Shown here: positions 35,127 to 43,262 of the stretch, piece after piece
How the letters are laid out: each line of letters starts with the position of its first letter
Numbering within the stretch: the stretch's first letter is position 1
Translations under genes and position numbers: made by a program
From: CAMCTV01 sp964420985
GTDB lineage: Bacteria > Bacteroidota > Bacteroidia > Flavobacteriales_D > Sanyastnellaceae
Direction of reading: 5' to 3'
NCBI GenBank assembly: GCA_964420985.1
Contig: CAYQUT010000006.1
Location: 62,001 to 126,000, forward strand
Length of the DNA: 64,000 nt
Notes under the pieces: generated by a model
What the model saw: only the letters and a program-made list of their open reading frames with translations
What the model was told of the DNA's origin: nothing
Database searches by the model: none

Positions 35127-37649
35127 TTAATTCTTGTTGAATTTTAATACTGTCACATTGTTATTGCTTACAACTCGAATAAAGTAAACACCATTTGAAA
35201 TTGCATCAACATTGATTTTCTCATTGGTGTTGCTGTTGTTGATTTGCGCGATCACTTGACCAGTGATACTCAACAATTGCAATGATGATGCTTTGGGACA
35301 TATTACATTGATGATATCATGGGCAGGGTTGGGATAAATTGAAATGTTGTTATTCATCCATTCCTCAATTCCTGTAACCAATACTTCAAAGGTATGCACA
35401 TCAGAACAATTGCCATTGGTAGCTTCAAGTGTCACAGTGTATGAACCATCTGCTCCGTATGTATGTGAGGGGTTGTTTTCAGAAGATACGTTGCCATCTC
35501 CAAAATTCCAATTGTAGCTGTTGGCTGCAGTAGAATTATTCAAGAATTGTACACCCAAGTTATTGATAATCGCAGTAAAGTCTGCAGTGGGTGTTTCTGT
35601 AACAGTGATAAAAATGGGTGAAGACATGCCCGTTCCATTACATGCATCCGTGTTGGTAACTTCAACAGTGTAGGATCCGCTTTCTGTGGCTACTAAATTG
35701 GCCATGTTGGCATCGGCAATCACTTCCCCATTCAAATACCAAGTATAGGTTTCAGAACTGCTGGCGGTTAAGTCAACACTTTCCCCTGAGCAAATAGCTG
35801 TGTTACCAGAAGCGGATACTGTTGGTGCTGGAGCATCAGAAACATTCACATTGATTTCATTGGATACCGCTGAGCAACCATTTAAATCCGTATATGTTGT
35901 ACTATACACCCCTGATTCGGTTACAATAATGCTTCCGGTAGTTTCATCGTTGCTCCATACATTTCCTTCAGATTGAGTAGAGATAATTTCTACGGAGCTA
36001 CCTGTACAAAGTGAAGTATTACCGGTTGCTTGAATCGCAACTTCAGGAGTGGGGTATACAATCACTTCAACGGCCTGTGCTTGAACACCGCATCCATCGG
36101 CACTCATGGCTGTCATTTCAATCATATTGTTTTCAGAAATGGTCTGAGAAGAGGATACCGCGCCATTGTTCCAATGGAAAGTTACATTGTCAATGGATGC
36201 CGCACCCATCAAAACCACGTTACTTCCTTCGCAAAATGCAGTTTCTCCATCAGCAATGATTTCTGCTGTAAAGCTGTTGTCCAAAGTAGCATTGTAAGCT
36301 TGGTTTTGTGGGTCAAACTCTGTCCAACATGAAGCCCAATTCTCAGTTCCAAACGCACCACGGTAGCTAACGGTTTCAAAGTTTCCGTTATTCAAATAGG
36401 CATCAGAAAAATCAGCACCTTGCTGCAAAGGAGAGTTGGTTGTTAAAGAGAAATTTGGAGCGTTGAGGTCAACATTGCTGAACATTAAATCTGTGGTCAA
36501 AGGAAACAACTGATTATTATTGCTATTAAAGAATTGTGTGATATTGAATGCGCCGTTCACATTGTTGGTAGAGGCATTCAAACCAGAAGTGGTATTGGCC
36601 AAAAGAGAGTCATTGCATTGTGCAATCACATTGTTTTTGAATTTTAATAATCCATTGATGGCATTGCCCTGGGTTGAATTGGATTCAATCATCAAGCCTA
36701 CAGGATAACCAAGGAATACAGAATTAAAGGCGCTGCATTGCGTGTTTCTTCTCAAGTGCAATGCTCTTTTATAGTTAGAATTAAAAGTTGCATTAAAAGC
36801 CATCGGCCCAACTACGGTGAAATTTGAGAATTTGGGTTGTGAAACTGGCCCGTTGGCAGAACCAGTAGCATCATTGTCTGCTTCAAACCCATTGGACCCA
36901 CTTTGGTCCGCAACTGCAGGATCTCTAACAACCAAACCATATTGAACAGATCCTTGGTATCCAAAGTCAGTGTCAAAATCATCATCCCAGTTGCGGTAGG
37001 ACACCAAGTGATGCGCATTGACATTTCCACCAAACCACTCAAAGGCGTCATCTCCGCAGTAAGACACTTGTACGTGATTGATCGTAGTTCCTGCTCCTAC
37101 AGCACACATGGTGATTCCATTGATTTCACTGTTGGGCTGAAAAGGAATTCCACCAAACTCAATGCGCACGTATTCAATGATTCCCGAATCATCATTATTG
37201 TCAGGATTTGATCCTCCACCATAAATGGATCCTACACCGCCTTCTACCATCGCCTCTCCTTGTGCAGTTCCGTTGGCAACATTGGCAGGTTGATTAACGG
37301 CAGCTCTACCACAAAGAATCAATCCTCCCCAATCACCATAAGAGCGTTGGCCAGCAGGTTTTTGTGAGGTGAAAACAATGGGTTGCATCTCGGTTCCTTG
37401 TGCAATCAAATAACCATCACGTTCAACGATCAATGAACCTTTTGATACAAAGTCACCTTTGATAATGGTCCCTGGTTGAATCAACAAAGTGTCGTTCGCT
37501 GTTACTCGAACAAAACCTTGAAGGATATAAATATTGTTGTTGGTCCAAGTGGTTTTTCCATTGATATCAAGGCTACCACTTACAATGATTTGGCTTTGCG
37601 CCAGGCCGCTCAATAAGGCTGCGACCACGAAGAATACAATTCTTTTCAT
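35127..37649 (-). CDS. Secreted beta-helix / Ig-like / PKD protein with T9SS type A sorting domain
   Basis: An 840-residue secreted protein; ATG 37649 gives the signal peptide MKRIVFFVVAALLSGLAQSQ. Residues about 20-430 are rich in Gly/Asn and short beta strands (GTIIKGDFVSKGSLIVERDG, SYGDWGGLILCGRA, CGDDAFEWFGGNVNAHHLVS), suggesting a right-handed beta-helix. Three Ig-like repeats with the pattern CxGSxVxLxA cover about 450-680. A PKD domain with YNWNFGDGNVSSENNPSHTY lies near 700-755, and the type A sorting domain starts at ISIYPNPAHDIINV. It follows the TonB-dependent receptor on the same strand with 116 bp between, containing a long inverted repeat. The beta-helix could be a surface binding or hydrolytic partner of the receptor; no catalytic motif is recognised. 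Confidence 0.88.
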   Translation of the reverse strand: MKRIVFFVVAALLSGLAQSQIIVSGSLDINGKTTWTNNNIYILQGFVRVTANDTLLIQPGTIIKGDFVSKGSLIVERDGYLIAQGTEMQPIVFTSQKPAGQRSYGDWGGLILCGRAAVNQPANVANGTAQGEAMVEGGVGSIYGGGSNPDNNDDSGIIEYVRIEFGGIPFQPNSEINGITMCAVGAGTTINHVQVSYCGDDAFEWFGGNVNAHHLVSYRNWDDDFDTDFGYQGSVQYGLVVRDPAVADQSGSNGFEADNDATGSANGPVSQPKFSNFTVVGPMAFNATFNSNYKRALHLRRNTQCSAFNSVFLGYPVGLMIESNSTQGNAINGLLKFKNNVIAQCNDSLLANTTSGLNASTNNVNGAFNITQFFNSNNNQLFPLTTDLMFSNVDLNAPNFSLTTNSPLQQGADFSDAYLNNGNFETVSYRGAFGTENWASCWTEFDPQNQAYNATLDNSFTAEIIADGETAFCEGSNVVLMGAASIDNVTFHWNNGAVSSSQTISENNMIEMTAMSADGCGVQAQAVEVIVYPTPEVAIQATGNTSLCTGSSVEIISTQSEGNVWSNDETTGSIIVTESGVYSTTYTDLNGCSAVSNEINVNVSDAPAPTVSASGNTAICSGESVDLTASSSETYTWYLNGEVIADANMANLVATESGSYTVEVTNTDACNGTGMSSPIFITVTETPTADFTAIINNLGVQFLNNSTAANSYNWNFGDGNVSSENNPSHTYGADGSYTVTLEATNGNCSDVHTFEVLVTGIEEWMNNNISIYPNPAHDIINVICPKASSLQLLSITGQVIAQINNSNTNEKINVDAISNGVYFIRVVSNNNVTVLKFNKN

Positions 37650-37690
37650 GTCTTTGATTTTTTTGCAAATCACTCTGAAAGAAGTTAGCC

Positions 37691-37738
37691 CATTATTAGT
37701 GCTTCATTATTGATGTATTATCAAAAGCACTAATAATG
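37691..37738. promoter_or_regulatory. Perfect inverted repeat between receptor and T9SS gene
   Basis: CATTATTAGTGCTT (37691-37704) is perfectly complementary to AAGCACTAATAATG (37725-37738), with a 20-base centre that itself contains TTGAT/ATCAA. No T-run follows on either strand, so it is not a standard terminator. It lies in the leader of the T9SS gene, 42 bp upstream of its ATG. Confidence 0.7.
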
Positions 37739-37765
37739 AGCTAGTATATCAAGCCTGTGTTAAGG

Positions 37766-40624
37766 CTATTTTTCGCGAAGCTTATATTGTATTCCAAAGG
37801 TGATGTAAGATCCTCTTTTGAAACGCTGCATCACTTGATCATTGTCTCGATTCAAAATGCCATCTTGATTGGCATCTTGCAAGAATAAACTCTCTTGATT
37901 CAATGCGTCCTGAATCCCTAAACGAAGGCCAAAACCGTTTTGGAAATTTTTGGTAATAGAGATGTCAATCACATTCCTTGGCATCTCGTATACTTCAGGA
38001 ACACCGGGTATTCCTACAATTGCTATACGTGGACCGATAATATTGTACATGGCGGAGAACTGCCAACCCGTTGTATCGTTTTCATAATATAGTCCAACGT
38101 TTGCGATATAAGGCGATTGACCTACCATCGGACGATTGGCGTTCAGTCCTGTTTCAATACTCGCGGCTGATAACGAAATATTCGATAGGATATATGAGGC
38201 ATTGGCAACAACTGTCATATTTTTCACGATGTTGTTTTTAGAAATGTTGCTCAATGATTTTCTAATGTCCAATTCAGCTCCATAGCTTGTTGCAGACAAA
38301 GCATTGCCGGGCATGAAGCTTCTGGTACCGCCTGAGCCTACACCTGGAACAAAGTACTGCTCAATGGGATTGGTAAATTGTTTGTAGAACAATGCAGCGC
38401 TGATTACCTCATTGGCCTTTGGATAGCGTTCCCAACGCAAGTCTAAATTTTGTACTGTTGCAAAGGTCAAGTTTGGATTTCCTGAAATGATAAAGTTGTT
38501 TTCGAAATCATAAAAAGAGAATGGGGCCAATTCGCGGAACTCTGGTCTGTTGACTGTTTTGCCATAGGCCAGTCGGATTAATGTTTTTTTGTTGTAATTG
38601 TAGGCAATATTCAATGAGGGTAATAGCATAGTAGAATCAAGCTGAGCGCTCACTGGTATTCCAGTAATGTCGGCGCTACTTAGTTTCTGAATATTGTTTT
38701 CATTTCTGATGCCTGCTGTTACGTTCCATTTGTTTAGAGGAAGATTTACTTCAAAGAATTGCGCTGCCAAAGTGTTAGAGGCTTCATACCTGTCGGCTCC
38801 TCTGGTATCCTCATCAATGACAAATCCATTTTGACCATTGATATTTTCATTGGAAAGAATTTGGTCATAGGGTAGGTAAGCCAAGTTGTAATCAAAGCCA
38901 AAAATACTGGCGGGGGAGTATCCTAAATTTCGAGAAGAGAAATTTCTGGATTTATTCTCCAAATAAAACCCTCCTTTTGCGGTGATCCATTTTTCTTCTT
39001 TTTTATCTTCACTCTTTACTTGCCATAGTTTGGCAGTGTATTGCCCACTGTATGTTCTCACGTATTCATTCAAATCCATGAATAGTCTTCCCAAGAAGAA
39101 TGGTTGAGCGCTAAAAGGTACATATGCCGCGTAGTTCGGGTCAGATCCGTCGGTAGGTTTGGTATAGCGAATTCTTTTCCAATCTGGATCCTCACGTTGT
39201 GTGGTTCCGAAGCCAGCAGCCAATTGAATGGTTCCTCTTTTATTGAAAACCTCTTGCTGAAGGGCAATCTGACTGGATAGCACCATACGCTGAGTGTAGC
39301 GCATCGAGTATTCTTTCCTGTAGTTTCCTTCCTCTATATTGATTCCATTTCGGAGGGTATTGGATTGCATTCCGTTTTGGTTGATGAAATTTTTGAAATC
39401 AAAGTTTCCACTTTTCCATTTCAATCCCCAGTTGTGTAAAAAACCCAATTGAGAGGTCAATTGATAGATGTTGTCGTTGTATCGAAAGACAGTATCACTC
39501 AATTGATTGGCGACATCGAACTCATTGTAGTCCATGCGCTCACTATTTTGCAGAACATACGCACGTGAATAGTTAATCGCAGTATAGTTACCGATGATGA
39601 GGTCTTGACGCTTCCATCTCTTACCAATGGTAAAACTCATTCTTTGATCCATGGGTGTTTGAATGGAATCTAATTTCCAATTATTATTCAATTTTTGAGC
39701 AAAAATTACCCTTTCGTTGGTGGATTGTATATCTCGAACATTGGTTGGAAATGAACCTGGCAAAGCTCTGTTGCGGCTTCCCATGCCCAACCAATCTGAC
39801 TTCGATTCTTGTGCTCGGTAAAATGTTTCTCCAGTAATTCCGGTTCTGAAACCTTGACTATAGGAAAAGTCAATGGCAGTCTTCTCATCCGGAATGTTTT
39901 TGGTAACAACGTTGATAACACCTCCTGCAAATTCACCAGGTATCTCAGCACTGGCGGATTTGTAAATAAGGAATTTTTCCATGGCCATGCTTGGAATGAT
40001 ATCAAAGCTAAAAGCGCGAATGTCGGATTCTAAGGATGGAGCGATGATTCCATTGATCATTGTGGTATTGTACCTTGACGCTAACCCTCTGATCATTACA
40101 AAACGATTGTCCACAATTGTTACACCTGGAATACGGCGAGCCACTTGTGAGGCATCACGGTCTTGTCCCTTAGCGATTTGAGCGCTACTCATTCCACTCA
40201 CCACCAATTTGGCATCACGCATTTCCATGAGCACAGCTGCCTCAGTATTGGTTTTTTTGTAATCGGTGATTTGAAGTGTGGATCCCTCAAAACTGGCATC
40301 TTCCATCGCCAAATTGATTTCTAGATCAACTGTTCCAACAACAACATTGGGCATCTGAATCGTCTTATAAGACATGATTCTGCATTCTAAGGTGTAAGTG
40401 CCTGGCGTAATTTCTAATCGGTATTGGCCAGTGATGTCAGTGGCAGTTCCAAAAGAAGTGCCAGCAGCATTTACAATTGCGCCAATAATAGGCTCTCCCG
40501 TTTTTTGATCCAAAACTTTACCAGTAATGATGGCCGTTTTTTTCATCGAGTCTTGCGCATCCAAACGGAAAATTGGAAAAGAAAACAAGACCAACAAAGT
40601 CAGCAAGTGGGCGATTTTTTTCAT
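37766..40624 (-). CDS. TonB-dependent outer-membrane receptor
   Basis: A 952-residue receptor; ATG 40624 gives the signal peptide MKKIAHLLTLLVLFSFPIF. After it come a carboxypeptidase-regulatory-like domain (about 30-115; GKVLDQKTGEPIIGAIVNA) and a plug domain with VARRIPGVTIVDNRFVMIRG and GEFAGGVINVVTKNI. A 22-strand-type barrel ends in a typical aromatic-rich strand (GSYITFGIQYKL). It belongs to the type without an obvious SusD partner; the following T9SS protein may take that place. The ligand is not visible from the sequence. Position beside a phosphate-selective porin, a PiT transporter and a shared promoter repeat makes phosphate or a phosphorylated compound the best guess. Confidence 0.93.
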   Translation of the reverse strand: MKKIAHLLTLLVLFSFPIFRLDAQDSMKKTAIITGKVLDQKTGEPIIGAIVNAAGTSFGTATDITGQYRLEITPGTYTLECRIMSYKTIQMPNVVVGTVDLEINLAMEDASFEGSTLQITDYKKTNTEAAVLMEMRDAKLVVSGMSSAQIAKGQDRDASQVARRIPGVTIVDNRFVMIRGLASRYNTTMINGIIAPSLESDIRAFSFDIIPSMAMEKFLIYKSASAEIPGEFAGGVINVVTKNIPDEKTAIDFSYSQGFRTGITGETFYRAQESKSDWLGMGSRNRALPGSFPTNVRDIQSTNERVIFAQKLNNNWKLDSIQTPMDQRMSFTIGKRWKRQDLIIGNYTAINYSRAYVLQNSERMDYNEFDVANQLSDTVFRYNDNIYQLTSQLGFLHNWGLKWKSGNFDFKNFINQNGMQSNTLRNGINIEEGNYRKEYSMRYTQRMVLSSQIALQQEVFNKRGTIQLAAGFGTTQREDPDWKRIRYTKPTDGSDPNYAAYVPFSAQPFFLGRLFMDLNEYVRTYSGQYTAKLWQVKSEDKKEEKWITAKGGFYLENKSRNFSSRNLGYSPASIFGFDYNLAYLPYDQILSNENINGQNGFVIDEDTRGADRYEASNTLAAQFFEVNLPLNKWNVTAGIRNENNIQKLSSADITGIPVSAQLDSTMLLPSLNIAYNYNKKTLIRLAYGKTVNRPEFRELAPFSFYDFENNFIISGNPNLTFATVQNLDLRWERYPKANEVISAALFYKQFTNPIEQYFVPGVGSGGTRSFMPGNALSATSYGAELDIRKSLSNISKNNIVKNMTVVANASYILSNISLSAASIETGLNANRPMVGQSPYIANVGLYYENDTTGWQFSAMYNIIGPRIAIVGIPGVPEVYEMPRNVIDISITKNFQNGFGLRLGIQDALNQESLFLQDANQDGILNRDNDQVMQRFKRGSYITFGIQYKLREK

Positions 40625-40665
40625 GGAGCAAAACTCCACGTTCAATAAAAAATGATTGTGATGGC

Positions 40666-40685
40666 AATTTTAAGGCTTTGTTAAG
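40666..40685 (-). promoter_or_regulatory. Pho-box-like direct repeat upstream of the TonB receptor
   Basis: On the minus strand CTTAAC-N5-CTTAAA, two half-sites with an 11-bp period, 41 bp upstream of the receptor ATG. It matches the repeats before the porin and DUF47 genes in spacing and in the CTTAA cores. It lies at the end of the ArsR gene and partly inside a TTAAGCGCTTAA palindrome. Confidence 0.5.
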
Positions 40686-40688
40686 CGC

Positions 40689-41003
40689 TTAATCTTTCGA
40701 TTGTAATGGTTGAAAGATTTCTGACCATAGTTTTTTAAACAAATCAAGTACCTCGTCATTGAGGCTGTATTTGCATTGCGCTCCAAAAATCCTACCTTTT
40801 ATAAGTCCAACTCTCTTTAGTTCTCTGAGGTGCTGGATGACTGTTGTGGGCGCAGTATTGGGAATGGAAACAATCTCACCCTCTATTGTACCTCCGCTGT
40901 CTGCCAAAGCTTTCAGAATCTGAAGACGAGTAGGATGCCCTATCGACTTAGATAAGTTGGCCAATTGTGCAATGGAATTTCCGTCTACTTCATTAACATT
41001 CAT
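40689..41003 (-). CDS. ArsR-family winged-helix transcriptional regulator
   Basis: A 104-residue single-domain regulator. The signature SIGHPTRLQILKALAD and the recognition helix TAPTTVIQHLRELKRVGLI followed by the wing (GRIFGAQCKYSLN) are clear. The metal-binding Cys pair of arsenic sensors is absent; only one Cys (AQCKYS) remains, so it probably senses something else. ATG 41003 is chosen because an upstream frame start lies in the promoter. A palindrome overlaps the likely -7 element, which suggests autoregulation. It sits between the porin and the TonB receptor on the same strand, so both are candidate targets. Confidence 0.9.
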   Translation of the reverse strand: MNVNEVDGNSIAQLANLSKSIGHPTRLQILKALADSGGTIEGEIVSIPNTAPTTVIQHLRELKRVGLIKGRIFGAQCKYSLNDEVLDLFKKLWSEIFQPLQSKD

Positions 41004-41030
41004 CACCCACAAATACACTAGATGTGGGTG
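41004..41030 (-). promoter_or_regulatory. Operator-like palindrome over the ArsR gene promoter
   Basis: CACCCACA (41004-41011) and TGTGGGTG (41023-41030) form an 8-bp inverted repeat with an 11-base centre. A near-consensus -7 element, TGTATTTG on the minus strand (41017-41010), lies between and over one arm. It touches the ATG of the regulator, as expected for an autorepressor site with a very short leader. Confidence 0.6.
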
Positions 41031-41036
41031 AATAGA

Positions 41037-41055
41037 ATGTTACATTAATTTTAAA
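41037..41055 (-). promoter_or_regulatory. Possible degenerate Pho-box-like repeat upstream of the ArsR gene
   Basis: TTTAAA-N5-TGTAACAT on the minus strand keeps the 11-bp period and shares the GTAACAT half-site with the porin and DUF47 promoters. The first half-site is weak and the region is AT-rich, so chance is possible. Confidence 0.3.
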
Positions 41056-41119
41056 AATATATTGTAAACCTGATTTTCAAAAGAAAACACTTAATACAGA
41101 ATTAACAATTAAATTATTG

Positions 41120-42355
41120 CTAGTAACTGATTTGGCATTGAATACGCAGCAAATGTCCCTTTTCATTGTAGTCGGGTGTGCTGCGGTCTGCATAACGACG
41201 ATGTGATTGTAAGAATGCAGCGGTCAATTCAAAATTCTTAACGGGTATCCATTCAATTCCCGCTTCCCACTCATTGACTTGATAGCTTCTCGCATCTTTT
41301 TCCATTTTTTTGCCACCATCATAATTTTGAATTCGAAAATAGGGTTGAAAAACTTGGTTCTTGATGACTTGTCTGTAGCTGATGGTTACAAATTCACCTT
41401 TGAGGTTTTGAGTCATGATGCTATCCAAGGCGGAGTTGTATTCGGGACCTTTACCTATGGTGTATTCAGCCAGAATTCCCAATGGACGTGGTTGGATCAT
41501 CATACCAAAGGCAAGGCGTTGATCGTCATATTCATTGTCATCTGTAATTCCAACACCAGATGAAATATTATCAGGTGAAAGAACAAATCTTCCGGAGTAG
41601 GCCATTACTCCTGGTTCAATAATTTGATTGGCAATTCTAAAAGGATAGGAAAGCTTGGCAACGGCATGTAATTGATTATTCAGTTCAGGCTTATTGGCTG
41701 TTTGACCATTGTACACTCCAATGGTAAATACACCATAATCTCCCATTCCCTTGTTCCCATTTGCGGCCAGGGTATCTCTTTGTAATTTTCTAATTTTTTC
41801 TGGTGCCCACATAAAAAAGGCTCCAAAATCGCGTTCATTTGGAACGGCGCTGTTCAGAGCATCGCTTCTATCAAAAGGAAGTCGGTTGCTCGAACTTTGC
41901 ATATTCTCAAATCCATAAGGCACTTTTGATTGCCCCAATCTTAGGCGAAATTCGTTTTTGTCATCTAAACCCAAATCAAAATAGGCGTCACGAACTTGCA
42001 AGTAGTGAATATTTTCGGTTTTATCCGTTTTGCTTTTGATGGAGCCAGCATAGTCAAATTGTATGTATGCAAATACACGGGGATGCACTTGCCCCTGATA
42101 CACAAGACGTGCTCTCCGGAAGGCGAATGAGTTGTTATCACCCCAAGATTTGTCACATTGATCACATTTAAGATCTGGATTACTTTCTAATAATCTATTG
42201 TATCTAAATTGCGCATAACCAGAAAAGCGCATCTTATCGTACCATTTCTTTTCTTCAGGTTTTGGGGAAGAGCTATTGTTCACAGATTGGCCCTCAATGG
42301 TTTGTGCGAGAACAAAAAGAGCCGCAACAATGAAAATAGATTTTAATTTTGACAT
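41120..42355 (-). CDS. Porin of the phosphate-selective OprO/OprP family
   Basis: A 411-residue outer-membrane porin. Signal peptide MSKLKSIFIVAALFVLAQTIEGQ, then RFSGYAQFRYNRLLES, SFAFRRARLVYQGQVHPRVF and LRLGQSKVPYGFENMQSS. These are typical of the OprO/P family, which forms trimeric anion channels with a preference for phosphate or polyphosphate. A CDQCDK pair near residue 63 is unusual and could form a disulphide. It is transcribed divergently from the DUF47-PiT genes. Both sides of the intergenic region carry the same direct-repeat motif, which supports a phosphate role. Homology alone would also allow a general porin. Confidence 0.87.
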   Translation of the reverse strand: MSKLKSIFIVAALFVLAQTIEGQSVNNSSSPKPEEKKWYDKMRFSGYAQFRYNRLLESNPDLKCDQCDKSWGDNNSFAFRRARLVYQGQVHPRVFAYIQFDYAGSIKSKTDKTENIHYLQVRDAYFDLGLDDKNEFRLRLGQSKVPYGFENMQSSSNRLPFDRSDALNSAVPNERDFGAFFMWAPEKIRKLQRDTLAANGNKGMGDYGVFTIGVYNGQTANKPELNNQLHAVAKLSYPFRIANQIIEPGVMAYSGRFVLSPDNISSGVGITDDNEYDDQRLAFGMMIQPRPLGILAEYTIGKGPEYNSALDSIMTQNLKGEFVTISYRQVIKNQVFQPYFRIQNYDGGKKMEKDARSYQVNEWEAGIEWIPVKNFELTAAFLQSHRRYADRSTPDYNEKGHLLRIQCQISY

Positions 42356-42419
42356 AACATTATTTTGATGCTGGCAAAACTAATGAGTGTAAAGTAGTAT
42401 GTATGTCAATTCAGAATTA

Positions 42420-42443
42420 TTGATATGTTACGAAAACGTTAAG
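42420..42443 (-). promoter_or_regulatory. Pho-box-like direct repeat upstream of the porin
   Basis: On the minus strand CTTAAC-N5-CGTAACATAT followed by CAA, 65 bp before the porin ATG. It agrees with the DUF47 site at 20 of 24 positions. A near-consensus -7 box (TAATTCTG) follows directly, and a full TAGTTTTG lies at 42382-42375. Confidence 0.6.
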
Positions 42444-42557
42444 CAAGAAATGTTGCGCTAATGAACGTTGTAAATGCAAAACCCCGCGCAGATTGGCCCA
42501 GGGTTAGTTCTTGTAAAGGCAATTGAGTTAAACGTACTGCTAATAAAACAATCTTGT

Positions 42558-42581
42558 CTTAACATTGACGTAACATATGAA
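42558..42581 (+). promoter_or_regulatory. Pho-box-like direct repeat upstream of the DUF47-PiT operon
   Basis: CTTAAC-N5-CGTAACATAT followed by GAA, 27 bp before the ATG. A near-consensus -7 element TTAGTTTG begins 3 bp after it, so the repeat occupies the -33 position, as activator sites do at Pho promoters in other bacteria. Confidence 0.6.
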
Positions 42582-42608
42582 GTGTTAGTTTGCCAAAAAT
42601 TAATCAAA

Positions 42609-43256
42609 ATGAAATTAAGTTCATTGTTCTCTTTTATGGTTCCAAAGAACGGTTTATTCTTTGACCTTTTTGCCGAAGACACTGCTAATTTGGTGGATCA
42701 AGCTAAGAAATTCAATCAATTGTTTTTGACAACTGACAAAAACGAATTGACGGCCATTATTCGTGATATCCGTGAATATGAGCACAAAGGTGATGAGATG
42801 ACACACAAAATCTTTTTGGAATTAGCGGACAATTTCATCACGCCTTTCGATAGAGAAGATATTCATGCCTTGGCCACGAGTATAGATGATATTGCGGATT
42901 ACATCAATGGTTGTGCTTCTCGCATCCAATTGTACGGTGTTACAGAATTCAGCAAGTCAATGGAATTGATGAGTGAAGTACTCCTTAAGCAAGTGATGGA
43001 AATTGACACGGCCATCAGGGATTTGCGCAACATGAGAAATGCACAACGTGTGAGAGATGCTATTGTTCGCATCAATTCTTTAGAAAATCATGCAGACGAT
43101 ATTTTTGATGAAGCCATTGCTCGCTTGTTCTCAGAACAGGACAATGCTATGGTTTTGATCAAACAAAAAGAGGTGTTGAGTAGTTTGGAAACGGCTACTG
43201 ATAAATGTGAAGATGTCGCCAACGTTTTAGAAAGTATATTGGTCAAAAATTCGTAA
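42609..43256 (+). CDS. DUF47 family (PhoU-like) phosphate transport accessory protein
   Basis: A 215-residue all-helical cytoplasmic protein of the DUF47/TIGR00153 family, related to PhoU. Seen in MVPKNGLFFDLFAEDTANLV, IREYEHKGDEMTHKIFLELA, TPFDREDIHALATSIDDIAD and the C-terminal LETATDKCEDVANVLESIL. These proteins nearly always precede PiT transporters and are thought to control them. ATG 42609 is chosen: the frame extends upstream but homologues start here and the promoter motif lies in the extension. PiT follows after 6 bp. Confidence 0.94.
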   Translation: MKLSSLFSFMVPKNGLFFDLFAEDTANLVDQAKKFNQLFLTTDKNELTAIIRDIREYEHKGDEMTHKIFLELADNFITPFDREDIHALATSIDDIADYINGCASRIQLYGVTEFSKSMELMSEVLLKQVMEIDTAIRDLRNMRNAQRVRDAIVRINSLENHADDIFDEAIARLFSEQDNAMVLIKQKEVLSSLETATDKCEDVANVLESILVKNS

Positions 43257-43262
43257 TCACCA

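Noticed and set aside
36011..36332. Plus-strand open frames opposite the T9SS beta-helix gene
   Set aside because: They are short shadow frames without recognisable domains, antisense to clearly coding sequence.
40681..40692. Perfect palindrome TTAAGCGCTTAA treated as a separate operator
   Set aside because: It overlaps the ArsR stop codon and half of the direct repeat before the TonB receptor; as a short AT-rich palindrome it may be coincidental.
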